In this document: in pieces, positions 24,918 through 33,688 of the stretch
Layout of the letters: each line of letters opens with the position of its first letter
Numbering within the stretch: the first letter of the stretch is position 1
Source: Planctomycetaceae bacterium
Lineage (GTDB): Bacteria; Planctomycetota; Planctomycetia; Pirellulales; Pirellulaceae
DNA length: 46,877 nucleotides
Assembly: GCA_024638965.1 (NCBI GenBank)
Contig: JAHEJI010000017.1
Coordinates: 1 to 46,877 of the forward strand
Direction: 5' to 3'
Notes under the pieces: model-generated
Databases searched by the model: none
Seen by the model: the letters and a program-made list of their open reading frames with translations, nothing else
Told to the model about the DNA's origin: nothing
Translations under genes and position numbers: made by a program

Positions 24918-27683
24918 ATGGTCCGGTTTTCGTTAACACTTTCGGCGGTAATTGGTTTGGCGGTGCTGCTCTCGTTTTCGGCGGGCTGTCAATCCAGAGC
25001 TCGAGCCGTCAAGAGGGCGGATCGCGATGCCTATTGTTTGATTCAGCAGAAAACAGCTTCAACTCCCTGGGCAGAACCGGTTGGATATTCAATTACTCCT
25101 CCGGAAGAATCTCGCCTGTTCGATCCTTGTAGCGAGCTCAATCCTCGCCTGCCCGTCCCGTCACCCTCGCTTTACGCTTATCAACTGCCGTATCTTCAGT
25201 CTCAACAGGAACAGCAAGCCCAGAACGCCGCTGAAGACTCGGCGAACGGCACGCAGGAAGACTCGGAAACCCCTTTGGGCAGCCCAATCCCACCCGATGC
25301 CTGGAACGCAATTCCGGCAGCGTGCCTTGAGAGAATGTTTGAATTCGAAAGCGTACGCGACGAAGCGAAATACACTCGCGAAACCTATCAAGACGCAGCA
25401 CTCGATGAAACACCGGATGAAACAAACCGGCTAACACTGAACCAAATTGTTGATTTGGCGTTGCTCAATAGCCGCAACTATCAGACTCAAAAGGAAACCC
25501 TGTATGAAGTATCGCTTCAGTTGTCCCTGGAGAGATTTGCCTATCAGACCAAGTTTAATCGTACAGGCAACGGGACCTCCTTAAATTACTCTCATCAGCG
25601 TAATGGAGGAACCTCGGTTGATGTACTTTCCATTCCGACGGGAGTTGGAATTGAAAGGATGTTAGTGACGGGCGGCGACTTGATGGCCCGTTTTGCCAAC
25701 GATATTTTACTGACCTTCAATGGCCCGTCGGGTTTCACAGCGAATGTTAGCTCCGATATTTTGATTGAGTTTGCCCAACCGCTGCTACAAAAGGATATTC
25801 GATTCGAGCCATTAACTCAGGCGGAACGCAATTTGGTTTATGCAGCTCGCGATTTTGCCAGATTTCGAAAACAGTTTTTCGTCGACTTCGCTTCGGAATA
25901 CTATGATCTGATCCGGGGCTTTCGGGGGATCGAGATTGAATCGCAGAACTACTTTTCATTGGTTCGCGCTTTTAATCAGGCCGAAGCAGAATATCAAGCT
26001 GGCCTGGTGCCCAGATTTCAGGTTGATCAAGTCGAACAAGATCTGTTGGGAGGCAAAAGGAGCTTGATTGGAGTTTGCAACAGTCTCGATCAAAATCTTG
26101 ATGGCTTAAAATTATCCATGGGTATTCCGACGGAAACTCCGATCAACGTTAATTTGACCGAATTGAACGAACTTACCAGGCTTGATCAGCTCTCTGTTTC
26201 CGCAGATTTGACCAGCCGCGTTTTGAGTCGTTTGGAGACGTCACTGCGCGATCCTGATCGGGCCGAATTGGTCAGTACCGCAGCCGTCTTGTTGGATCGA
26301 ATTCTCGAAGCTTCTGAACTTGCCGCAGTGGATGGCGAGCCCAGCCAAGAAGTAACAGAGTCTAAGCGCTTGCGGGCTCGATTTCTGGTCGACTATTCGC
26401 GTTTGACAAGCCAACAGTTGTTGTTTGACTTACAGAGTGAAATTCAAAGCGAGTCACCCTCCCTGCCTGTAATTTTCCAACGTTCCCAAGCTCATAGCGA
26501 AGCATTGTTAAATCTTGTCGAGCGGCAACTCGACCTGGCGCGGCTCAACGAACAACATGCCGAATCCACCGCAGCGATTAAACAGTTTGAGGAAACGCAG
26601 CTTGAACTCACGAATTCAGTTCGTGCTTTGCGGAACGAACTACAAAGAATGATCGAACAGGAACAAGTTGAGGAGCTGCAAACGCTAGTTAATTCGAGCA
26701 GCGTTTTACGTGGCCGATTAGGTGAACTCGTCGCAGATATCGATCGCCTCAATGGATTCGCAATCGAATCGGACCCGCAAGCTGACTTGGCAAGAATTGT
26801 TAACGAAGTTCAACAACTCATGAAAAAGACAACGGAAACTTTGAATTCGTCCAGTTTTGGGCTCAAACCGATCGAGATTGACATGGATAATGCCATGATT
26901 ACCGCATTGGTGTTGCGGTTCGATTTAATGAACCAACGAGGTGTATTGGCGGACAATTGGCGCGAGATCAAACTCGCAGCGGACGAGCTCAAATCAGTTA
27001 TCAATTTCGATGCCAGCCACAGAATTAGCACGCCGCCCGGAGCGAATCAACCGTTTAATTTCAGTTTCGATGACAGTTCAACTTCCATGCGTTTGAGCGT
27101 GGATGCACCTTTGAATCGATTTGCGGAACGCAATGGATATCGACGGAGTTTGATTAATTATCAGCGGGCCTTGCGAGCCTTGACGCAATTGGAAGACTCG
27201 ATCAAGTTTTCGGTTCGGAATGATTTACGAAATCTTGTTTTGCAACGAGAACAATACTTGATCGACGTGGCCAGTGCTGCATTGGCCTATGAACGAGTGG
27301 TTAGCACATCGCTGGAATTCCGCTTAGGAACCGGTGGTGTTTCTGCACGCGACTTCCTGGAGGCCCAGAGGGCCTATACCCAGTCTCTCAGTCGTGTCGC
27401 AACGAGTCACATCGCCTATATAGTCGAGCGCACCCAACTTTTCCTCGACTTGGAATTATTGCAGGTTAACGAAAACGGGTTTTGGGAAGAAATTAATGAA
27501 GAGGAGTATCAGCCTCAATCGTATTTTGAAATTCCGCCCTGGGCGCATCCCGTTTACGGCGAACTTCCAGCTGTCCGATACTCGAAAGAAATTAAGCAAA
27601 TGCTTTGCATCCCGCCCGGAGTGCCTGAGATAATTGGTGAACTCCAATTAGCCCCGGAAACTGAGTCGCCAGTTTCCGAATAA
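24918..27683 (+). CDS. TolC-family outer membrane efflux lipoprotein, long form
   Basis: Predicted outer membrane factor of 921 residues, about twice the usual TolC length. The signal peptide ends in a lipobox, LSFSAGC with Cys24, so the protein is probably lipid-anchored. Residues about 95-165 are a Gln/Glu/Ala-rich linker. The TolC domain starts near LTLNQIVDLALLNSRNYQTQ and continues as long alternating helices and strands, ending near residue 870. A central helical insertion at about 420-660 accounts for the extra length. It diverges from the adaptor-permease pair and is its likely partner. Confidence 0.88.
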   Translation: MVRFSLTLSAVIGLAVLLSFSAGCQSRARAVKRADRDAYCLIQQKTASTPWAEPVGYSITPPEESRLFDPCSELNPRLPVPSPSLYAYQLPYLQSQQEQQAQNAAEDSANGTQEDSETPLGSPIPPDAWNAIPAACLERMFEFESVRDEAKYTRETYQDAALDETPDETNRLTLNQIVDLALLNSRNYQTQKETLYEVSLQLSLERFAYQTKFNRTGNGTSLNYSHQRNGGTSVDVLSIPTGVGIERMLVTGGDLMARFANDILLTFNGPSGFTANVSSDILIEFAQPLLQKDIRFEPLTQAERNLVYAARDFARFRKQFFVDFASEYYDLIRGFRGIEIESQNYFSLVRAFNQAEAEYQAGLVPRFQVDQVEQDLLGGKRSLIGVCNSLDQNLDGLKLSMGIPTETPINVNLTELNELTRLDQLSVSADLTSRVLSRLETSLRDPDRAELVSTAAVLLDRILEASELAAVDGEPSQEVTESKRLRARFLVDYSRLTSQQLLFDLQSEIQSESPSLPVIFQRSQAHSEALLNLVERQLDLARLNEQHAESTAAIKQFEETQLELTNSVRALRNELQRMIEQEQVEELQTLVNSSSVLRGRLGELVADIDRLNGFAIESDPQADLARIVNEVQQLMKKTTETLNSSSFGLKPIEIDMDNAMITALVLRFDLMNQRGVLADNWREIKLAADELKSVINFDASHRISTPPGANQPFNFSFDDSSTSMRLSVDAPLNRFAERNGYRRSLINYQRALRALTQLEDSIKFSVRNDLRNLVLQREQYLIDVASAALAYERVVSTSLEFRLGTGGVSARDFLEAQRAYTQSLSRVATSHIAYIVERTQLFLDLELLQVNENGFWEEINEEEYQPQSYFEIPPWAHPVYGELPAVRYSKEIKQMLCIPPGVPEIIGELQLAPETESPVSE

Positions 27684-27774
27684 GTATCGGCGACGAAACA
27701 CACTCGGTTCAGGATGACAACGGCGTATCCGGGGCAATAACGCTAACTTTGAGCAAACTTAAACCAAACTCGAA

Positions 27775-28722
27775 TTAGTCGTCTCGCTGTGATTCTCGGT
27801 ACGCTTTCGCCGTCGGTGATTCAAAATAGAGTCGCACGTTTGCGACCACTGAGATTTCAGGCTTCATGGGTAACACATTCGATTGCACATCCGTTTTCGG
27901 ATCGAGACCGCGATAGTAGGTGTTTTTAGGACGATACAATCGGATTTCGGGCAGATTCCGGCGACTGTAATAGTTCGTTCGGTATTCGGCCGATGCGGTA
28001 TTGTCAAAGGACACGTACATGGATTCGGGATAGTAGACATCCGTACGTTCTTGAATGTTGATGATGGGGGGCCGTTTATCAAAAAGACCATCCAACATCA
28101 CTTGCGATTTTTCTTTGGCGATCTTTATCGCTTGAAGTCGCGCTTCGTTTTTCTTTTGGTCAAGATCTTTAGACCAGTAATCGAAACCAATAATGTCGGT
28201 GACGCCGTGCTCGAACGCGACATCGAGTGCTCTCATTGCTTCAGCGTCGTTTTTGACGGCCAAGTGTATATTATTCTGCAGGAGATAGCCCACTTTTTTT
28301 TCCGCGGCAACTTCCTGACCTTGTAAACTTTTGATCTCATACTCGTAACAAGGCAGAACCGAAATAAAGTCTTCGACGATGTTTTCCTCGGGGATGCCCA
28401 TTCCGATCCAGCCCGGTTTGAGTTTGGCGATCTGTTGGGTGATCAGCTGTTTGCACGCACTTGATGTTTCAGCTTCGGACGTCAGCGCCAACACGATTCG
28501 AATTTCCGTCGGCTCTACGCGCAGTTCAACTTTGCCATCAATGGTGACGACACTTTGAGCCACTTCAGCGGACAATGGCCCCAGCGTCGCCAGCGCGGGC
28601 CCTTGCGAAGCTTGACTTCCTACACCGCCTCGCGAACCACTCATTTGGGCAATCACGGGTACGCCTATTAACAAAGCGCAAATGATTGGTATTCCGATAA
28701 GCGGCGATTTTAATACGTTCAT
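27775..28722 (-). CDS. SIMPL (DUF541) domain secreted protein
   Basis: A 315-residue protein with an N-terminal signal or anchor (about residues 7-25). From residue 60 it shows the SIMPL/DUF541 pattern: VVTIDGKVELRVEPTEIRIV, the conserved helix with EAR-x-x-A-I-x-x-A (KNEARLQAIKIAKEKSQVML) and the surrounding strands. DUF541 proteins are periplasmic or surface proteins of unclear function, linked in some bacteria to oxidative stress. The ATG at 28722 is chosen because GGAG lies 6 nt upstream; the ATG at 28734 overlaps that GGAG. It stands alone between two gaps. Confidence 0.75.
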   Translation of the reverse strand: MNVLKSPLIGIPIICALLIGVPVIAQMSGSRGGVGSQASQGPALATLGPLSAEVAQSVVTIDGKVELRVEPTEIRIVLALTSEAETSSACKQLITQQIAKLKPGWIGMGIPEENIVEDFISVLPCYEYEIKSLQGQEVAAEKKVGYLLQNNIHLAVKNDAEAMRALDVAFEHGVTDIIGFDYWSKDLDQKKNEARLQAIKIAKEKSQVMLDGLFDKRPPIINIQERTDVYYPESMYVSFDNTASAEYRTNYYSRRNLPEIRLYRPKNTYYRGLDPKTDVQSNVLPMKPEISVVANVRLYFESPTAKAYRESQRDD

Positions 28723-28899
28723 TTTGTGCTCCATTGGTTATGTAAGTTCGAATAATCAGTGTTCTCATAATCGAAGCGATCGTGTACTGCGGGCTTAGCG
28801 GTTCAAAAACAATTGAGGACAATTGGGGCTACACTTTCGTACAACGCCTGGTTCGACGCCGCCACTTTTAACGATTGGCTATAAACCTTCGCGAAAAAA

Positions 28900-28974
28900 A
28901 TCGTTTAACCGCGTGTCCGGGGCCGCGTATTCCTCATCGAAACGCGCGGGGCGTTGACCACGCGGTTAAACGAT
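28900..28974. repeat. Perfect 16-bp inverted repeat ATCGTTTAACCGCGTG
   Basis: Arms at 28900-28915 and 28959-28974 are perfect complements around a 43-base GC-rich centre that has its own CGCGT/ACGCG pairing. It lies between the divergent-oriented end of the coiled-coil gene and the SIMPL gene start, with no T-run. It has the look of a dispersed, structured intergenic repeat. Confidence 0.65.
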
Positions 28975-29025
28975 GCGGATGTATCAATCTTGGGTTCAAG
29001 AAAAAGGAGAAAATGGGCCGCCCAG

Positions 29026-29871
29026 CTAGTGCTCATCTCCGGCAGCATCGTGAATTTGCAAATGAAGTTCATTTAATTGTTCTTCCATTTCCAAAAGCCG
29101 GGATTGCAAGCGTCGTTTTTGCGTCTCTTGTGACTCGACGTCTCGCTCCAGACGTGAAACCCGATCGACGTATGGCCGAGCATCCACGTATTGATCCAGG
29201 ATTTTCTCGACCATTGCCAACCGCGCTTTCTTTTCGACTCGTTCAAGTTCAGTCGCCGTCAAATCACCGATCGCATCGGATGATGAATTCGTTTGCGACT
29301 GCTCCTGTTTAGCCTCGGCGAGCTGGAGTTCGGCCTGAATCAGAAGTTGTTTTGCTTGTTGGACCTGAACGACTGAGGCTGAGCCTTTCTGGTAAAGTGA
29401 TTCAACCTGGTCAGTGATCAGTTTTTGATTGGCGACGTATTTTTCAAGTAACGGTATCGTATTCGATTTGGCGGATCCGCCGTTTTCGGACTTTGCGGCG
29501 ATCGTGAGTGCTTCCTTTTTCGCGTCAAGACCTGCCAAGTCGATCGCTAATTGAACTCGTTGTGTTTGCAAAAGACGCATGACTTCAACAAAGGAAGCTT
29601 CTGAAATTTTGTGTGCGCTAAGTCGAGTCTGAATTTCGTTCCGTTCGGAAGTTAGCGAATCTAGCGCGACCTGCGTCTCAGCGAGTTGAGTTCGGAGAAA
29701 GCTCTTTTGGGCCTCGACCAGAATGTGTGCTTGAATCTGTGCGGATTTGGGACTTTCCAGCTTCGGTTGCGGTTCGACCGCTTGAATGGCGAAGACTTCG
29801 GATTGTTGACAAACGAGCCCTGCCAATACCACAACTAAGAATGTGAACATTGAGATTTTATGATTGATCAT
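29026..29871 (-). CDS. Secreted coiled-coil protein of unknown function
   Basis: A 281-residue exported protein, third gene of the ECF sigma operon. The signal peptide (about 1-28) reads MFTFLVVVLAGLVCQQSEVFA. The rest is almost wholly helical and heptad-like, rich in Gln, Glu, Leu and Lys, reminiscent of the helical hairpins of TolC or adaptor proteins (VESLYQKGSASVVQVQQAKQ). No catalytic motif. A TTG codon at 29895 overlaps the anti-sigma stop as TTGA and would add 8 residues; the ATG at 29871 is preferred since it leaves a normal signal peptide. It might be a target of, or sensor for, the sigma pair. Confidence 0.65.
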   Translation of the reverse strand: MINHKISMFTFLVVVLAGLVCQQSEVFAIQAVEPQPKLESPKSAQIQAHILVEAQKSFLRTQLAETQVALDSLTSERNEIQTRLSAHKISEASFVEVMRLLQTQRVQLAIDLAGLDAKKEALTIAAKSENGGSAKSNTIPLLEKYVANQKLITDQVESLYQKGSASVVQVQQAKQLLIQAELQLAEAKQEQSQTNSSSDAIGDLTATELERVEKKARLAMVEKILDQYVDARPYVDRVSRLERDVESQETQKRRLQSRLLEMEEQLNELHLQIHDAAGDEH

Positions 29872-29891
29872 TGGTTTACCTATGGTTTGAA

Positions 29892-30506
29892 TCAAAATTC
29901 TGACTTTTGTTTCGTTTGTTCGAGGAACAGGACCGCCATATCGGCACCGGTAGTGCCGGGATATTCTGTCATTATCTGCCGTAAATCCTTGCGCACTGAA
30001 TCGATGTTGTTTCCGTAGTCGACTCCCGCCTGATTGGCAATGCTCATCGCAACCGACGCGAGTTCCATTTGAGAGATTTCTGGCTGATGCGATTTTTGCT
30101 GTGCCACGAGTGTTTCCAACAGCTCAATATTCTGTTGAATCACCGATGAATTAAACTCCAATGAGTTGGCACTCATCTGTTGCAGCAAACTTGCCGCCGT
30201 TGGCGCCGAGCCTTTTTGTTGCTCCGACTCTTTGGGTTCCACAAGTTGTTCGAATGGAGTCTTTGCGGTTATTGACCGTTCTTTTCCGAATGGATTGATA
30301 AAAAACAAACTCACTAACACCAACGACGCGGCCAATGCGATCATCCCGACAGCTTTCATCGCAAACCCGTTATTGGCTCCATTGCGTTCCGATGCCCGTG
30401 GCAACTGAGTCGGCTTGTCGGTGATTTTGAGCAATGAAGCCTTTAGATCATCTGGAACTTTCACGTTGCGTAACAGGCGCTCGAGTTGTTGATCGTTATC
30501 TGTCAT
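29892..30506 (-). CDS. Probable anti-sigma factor (single-pass membrane protein)
   Basis: A 204-residue protein with a cytoplasmic N-terminus of about 48 residues (DQQLERLLRNVKVPDDLKAS), one transmembrane segment at about 50-70 (VGMIALAASLVLVSLFF) and a helical extracytoplasmic part. Its start overlaps the stop of the ECF sigma gene by ATGA, the usual coupling of sigma and anti-sigma genes. There is no zinc-binding HxxxCxxC motif, so it is not a ZAS-type anti-sigma; the call rests on topology and position. Confidence 0.65.
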   Translation of the reverse strand: MTDNDQQLERLLRNVKVPDDLKASLLKITDKPTQLPRASERNGANNGFAMKAVGMIALAASLVLVSLFFINPFGKERSITAKTPFEQLVEPKESEQQKGSAPTAASLLQQMSANSLEFNSSVIQQNIELLETLVAQQKSHQPEISQMELASVAMSIANQAGVDYGNNIDSVRKDLRQIMTEYPGTTGADMAVLFLEQTKQKSEF

Positions 30507-31054
30507 GAGAGGTCACCCTGTCTGGGAGCACTGACGGTGCCCGACCAATTCGGATTCAAGCCATTGAGGATTGATTTGAGCTTTTTACGGCCTCGATGAA
30601 GCCGAGAGAGGATCGTTCCGCGCGGCAGTTCCAAAACGGTGGCGGCTTGGTCAACCGTCATGCCTTCCATCGACACCAACAGCAGCGGCAGTTTGTGATC
30701 GTCGTTGAGTTGCTGCAGCGCTGCCTGGACAAGCTGTTGATCAGACTGGTAATCGTTTGTTTCAGCCGGAACGCCCAGATTCTCAATGACCAATTCAGTC
30801 ATTTGTCGTGACTTGGGCAATTGCCGCAGAAGTTTTGTGTATTGATTTCGCATGATCGCAAACATCCAACTTTTCATTTTGTCCACGTCGTTGAGTGAAC
30901 CAATATTTTTCCACGCATTGAGATACGTATCCTGAACCAATTCGCTCGCCAGCTCTCGGCATCCAGTCAATCGAAATGCGACGCGATACATCGAATCGGC
31001 GTGCTGTTCCACGCACTGCTCGAACAACCGTTTCAGTCGCGAGTCATCTGGCAT
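30503..31054 (-). CDS. ECF-subfamily RNA polymerase sigma factor
   Basis: Alternative sigma factor of 183 residues. Region 2 covers roughly residues 10-80 (FRLTGCRELASELVQDTYLNAW and DVDKMKSWMFAIMRN) and region 4 about residues 100-165 (LPLLLVSMEGMTVDQAATVL, then LPRGTILSRLHRGRKKLKSI), both characteristic. There is no region 1 or 3. The ATG at 31054 gives the standard ECF length; an upstream ATG at 31120 would add 22 residues without family similarity. It heads the operon with the anti-sigma and the coiled-coil protein, so an envelope signal is probably sensed. Confidence 0.92.
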   Translation of the reverse strand: MPDDSRLKRLFEQCVEQHADSMYRVAFRLTGCRELASELVQDTYLNAWKNIGSLNDVDKMKSWMFAIMRNQYTKLLRQLPKSRQMTELVIENLGVPAETNDYQSDQQLVQAALQQLNDDHKLPLLLVSMEGMTVDQAATVLELPRGTILSRLHRGRKKLKSILNGLNPNWSGTVSAPRQGDLS

Positions 31055-31209
31055 TGAAGTTTTCTTGGATGATCGAAGTTGGAAATGAAGTACCCAGGAA
31101 TGGGGTTTTGATTCCATCATTTCCAGACAATTCTCAAAATATCTGATTTTTGAGAAAAGACAGCGCTATTTTTTTTTGCGCTTCCAGAATGCGAACACTT
31201 CTTCCAACT

Positions 31210-32175
31210 TCAGCTCACGTCATAATACTCGACAGGGATCCGCACAGCCGGATCTTTTGCCCAGGGAACGTTGAGCCGAACTTCCAGAACCCAGTTGATT
31301 TCGAATTTGTTACCCAAGGCGGTAAACGGCCCCTGGTCTGGTATGGAAAAATTGAACTCGTGATTAAATTCTTGTGTGATCGGTCGATCGACCGGAATGT
31401 TGCCCAACGGCAAGCGGTGACCGTATTGGTCGGTGTGACCGCTGGCTTCCGTTTTCTCGGTACCGACCAGAGACCACACGATTTGATCGACATCAATCGA
31501 CTCATTCGATCTGATGGAGACCATCCCGCTTCCTGACTCGCCGGCGTAAAGAACGTTGCTTTCAAGCGCAACGTCCATATTGACATCTTTCCCAAAAGTT
31601 CGGTCCCAGAAGCCTCTGCCCTGTTCGGGATCAGGGTGCTGAACCAGAACCGGACGCGTTTTTTCAAGCGGTATTGGAAGCGTCAATAACGTAAACGAAT
31701 AATCGCATTTTGGATCGCTCCTGATCGGCACATCAATTTGAACCTGCAATCGGTAAAACACAGAGCACTTTCCACCCTTAAAGGAAGCAGGTGCGTCAAC
31801 GGGCACGACTATTTCGATTTGAAAATCATGTACTCCAGCCTCGATCGTTTCGCTTTGTCCGCCGCCAAACATCGTTGCAACCGCGTCGCCGACACCGGCA
31901 AAAAAACCGATGTCGGGATTTCCGTGCAGCACGAAATCTTGATTGACGATGTCTATGTATTCCTCGGCCGTGTGCGTGGTAGTTGTGGTTCTCCCCTTGG
32001 AATCCGTTGAAGTCGTCGTGTAGGTAGCTTCCGTTCGCTCTGCACCATGAAAACGTGCTCTGATCCCGCGAATTCGTGTGTCTGTATCAAAATGAACGCG
32101 GACCGTAACCGGCATTGAATGACCACGAGTCAACACGGAATTTTTTGGGATGATCTGGATTTGTCGACTCAACAA
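31210..32175 (-). CDS. Arrestin-like / Spo0M-type beta-sandwich protein
   Basis: A 321-residue cytoplasmic protein without signal peptide. It is mostly beta-strand in two similar halves. The first half has the arrestin-N-like run VTVRVHFDTDTRIRGIRARF with the HGAERTE motif, and the second has LYAGESGSGMVSIRSNESIDV and PFTALGNKFEINWVLEVRL, as in Spo0M and arrestin-fold proteins. A short Thr-rich loop lies near residues 52-65. The only credible start is TTG at 32175; the next ATG, at residue 21, would cut the first strand. It follows the methyltransferase by 37 bases and may be cotranscribed. Function unknown. Confidence 0.65.
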   Translation of the reverse strand: MLSRQIQIIPKNSVLTRGHSMPVTVRVHFDTDTRIRGIRARFHGAERTEATYTTTSTDSKGRTTTTTHTAEEYIDIVNQDFVLHGNPDIGFFAGVGDAVATMFGGGQSETIEAGVHDFQIEIVVPVDAPASFKGGKCSVFYRLQVQIDVPIRSDPKCDYSFTLLTLPIPLEKTRPVLVQHPDPEQGRGFWDRTFGKDVNMDVALESNVLYAGESGSGMVSIRSNESIDVDQIVWSLVGTEKTEASGHTDQYGHRLPLGNIPVDRPITQEFNHEFNFSIPDQGPFTALGNKFEINWVLEVRLNVPWAKDPAVRIPVEYYDVS

Positions 32176-32212
32176 ACAGCTCGCGATAGATTTGTGTTGA
32201 AGGCCCTATTTT

Positions 32213-33427
32213 CTATTTTTTCGTCTTGGTCAAGTACAACATTTGCTGTTCATGAATCTTGATCGCGGCGGCGATTTCGAAATGCTCCCGGATCAGTGCG
32301 CCCCACTCTTTGAAGCTCTGTCGGTTGACATGAAGCTCCTGACCCGTTTCGGCGGATTCGCCATTGTGGATCGAAAACGCATGGCGTTCGACTTTCTTCA
32401 TGTTGGAAAACAGCCCAAGCACCTGGTCATCGTATAGATGCTCGATGCAGTCAACGCAAACCGTGCTGCGGTATTTGTCGATATCGGGAATTGGCTGTGT
32501 AATATCCCCGACTCGCATTTCCGGATTTTTCTGAATTTGATCGATTCCGTCCGCTTCAAATCCCAGTTCGCGGAGGCATACGACTGTCTGTCCACGACCA
32601 CAGCCCAGATCCATTACGGGACCAATCAACCAGTCTTGGTACTTGGGCAGCAGTCTGACACCGGGACACCGCTGTTGATCTGCGTTTCCATACCATTCGT
32701 TTTCATCGTAAATCTTTTGATAGAGCTGTGCAGAATTTCGAGAATTGGTGCCGTCGACCGCTGCAGGCTCAGTCGACGTTGGAGCCTCGTCAGTCTCGGA
32801 AGCGGTTTTATTCTTGCCAGGCTGTTTCCGAGTCAACATTCGTTTCCAAAACGTCAACTGCGCGCGATGTGCATCGTATTCGACGCGATCGGGAGCAATG
32901 CGCTCCAACCACCATTCGATTGTCTGGACCGTTCGATGCAGATTCTCACCGTTGAGGTCGTTCATGCCTGACTTGCGACAAGAGACCGAACCCATGAACA
33001 GTCCGCCGGGTCTCAGGACTCGATGGATTTCGTTGACGGTGATGACAATATCATCAACTTCCAGATGTTCGAGCACATCAAAACAGGTGACGAGCGCAAA
33101 ATGGCCACTTGGAAACGGCAAGCCTTGCGATTCAAGTAGCTTCAATCGCTGTTTAATGCCGGGGATGCTAGAGAGTCTGTTTATTGCCCCATCAATGGAG
33201 ACGGAACTGATATCCGCTCCATAGGTTTGAAAAGCGAAATCGGGTCCGGACAAATATTCAACGACAAAGCCGACACCGCATCCGACATCCAGCGACCGCC
33301 CGCTGAACGAACAGAGTTGTTCAGTCGCTTTGATAACGGCCCGGAGGCCTGGGGAATTTTCCGCGCGATTGTAGCGATCGTCTTTGCTGAATACGTCGTC
33401 GTAAATTTTGCGATAGTTGGGCATCAT
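32213..33427 (-). CDS. Tandem SAM-dependent methyltransferase (two domains)
   Basis: A 404-residue cytoplasmic protein with two class-I methyltransferase domains. Domain 1 (about 1-200) has motif I LDVGCGVGFVV at 46-56, FDVLEHL at 116-122 and RVLRPGGLFMGSV. A Pro/Thr/Glu-rich linker spans 203-232. Domain 2 (about 233-404) has MDLGCGRGQTV at 272-282, the acidic strand end GIDQ, and DCIEHL at 326-331. Both domains open with a Y-x-K-I-Y-D segment (YRKIYDD and YQKIYDEN), which suggests internal duplication. The sugar/lipid-type methyltransferase family 11 is the closest class; substrate unknown. Confidence 0.8.
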   Translation of the reverse strand: MMPNYRKIYDDVFSKDDRYNRAENSPGLRAVIKATEQLCSFSGRSLDVGCGVGFVVEYLSGPDFAFQTYGADISSVSIDGAINRLSSIPGIKQRLKLLESQGLPFPSGHFALVTCFDVLEHLEVDDIVITVNEIHRVLRPGGLFMGSVSCRKSGMNDLNGENLHRTVQTIEWWLERIAPDRVEYDAHRAQLTFWKRMLTRKQPGKNKTASETDEAPTSTEPAAVDGTNSRNSAQLYQKIYDENEWYGNADQQRCPGVRLLPKYQDWLIGPVMDLGCGRGQTVVCLRELGFEADGIDQIQKNPEMRVGDITQPIPDIDKYRSTVCVDCIEHLYDDQVLGLFSNMKKVERHAFSIHNGESAETGQELHVNRQSFKEWGALIREHFEIAAAIKIHEQQMLYLTKTKK

Positions 33428-33561
33428 TCAATCTGACTTGAAAAGCTCGTTTTTTTCAAACGTCTGATTTGGAACTCCCTGCAGTCGGATTTTTGGATTC
33501 CTCGACTTCAACGAGATTTCGATTTCTTCTCAAGAGCAAATTGAAAGTTGATTTGCACTTG

Positions 33562-33645
33562 TGTCATCCTGAAGCGAGGCACGAGGTGAAGAATCTACGA
33601 CAAGCAACCAGAGATTCTTCAGTCGCAAGCTCCTTCAGAATGACA
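33562..33645. repeat. Dispersed TGTCATCCTGAAG hairpin repeat
   Basis: Outer arms TGTCATCCTGAAG (33562-33574) and CTTCAGAATGACA (33633-33645) match at 12 of 13 positions, and an inner perfect pair GAAGAATCT/AGATTCTTC (33588-33596 with 33612-33620) lies inside. The phrase TGTCATCCTGA is common in dispersed intergenic repeats of many bacteria, a recollection not a search. Confidence 0.65.
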
Positions 33646-33688
33646 GAGACTGCATCCTGATTTTGAAAATGCTCGAGAATACCAACGT

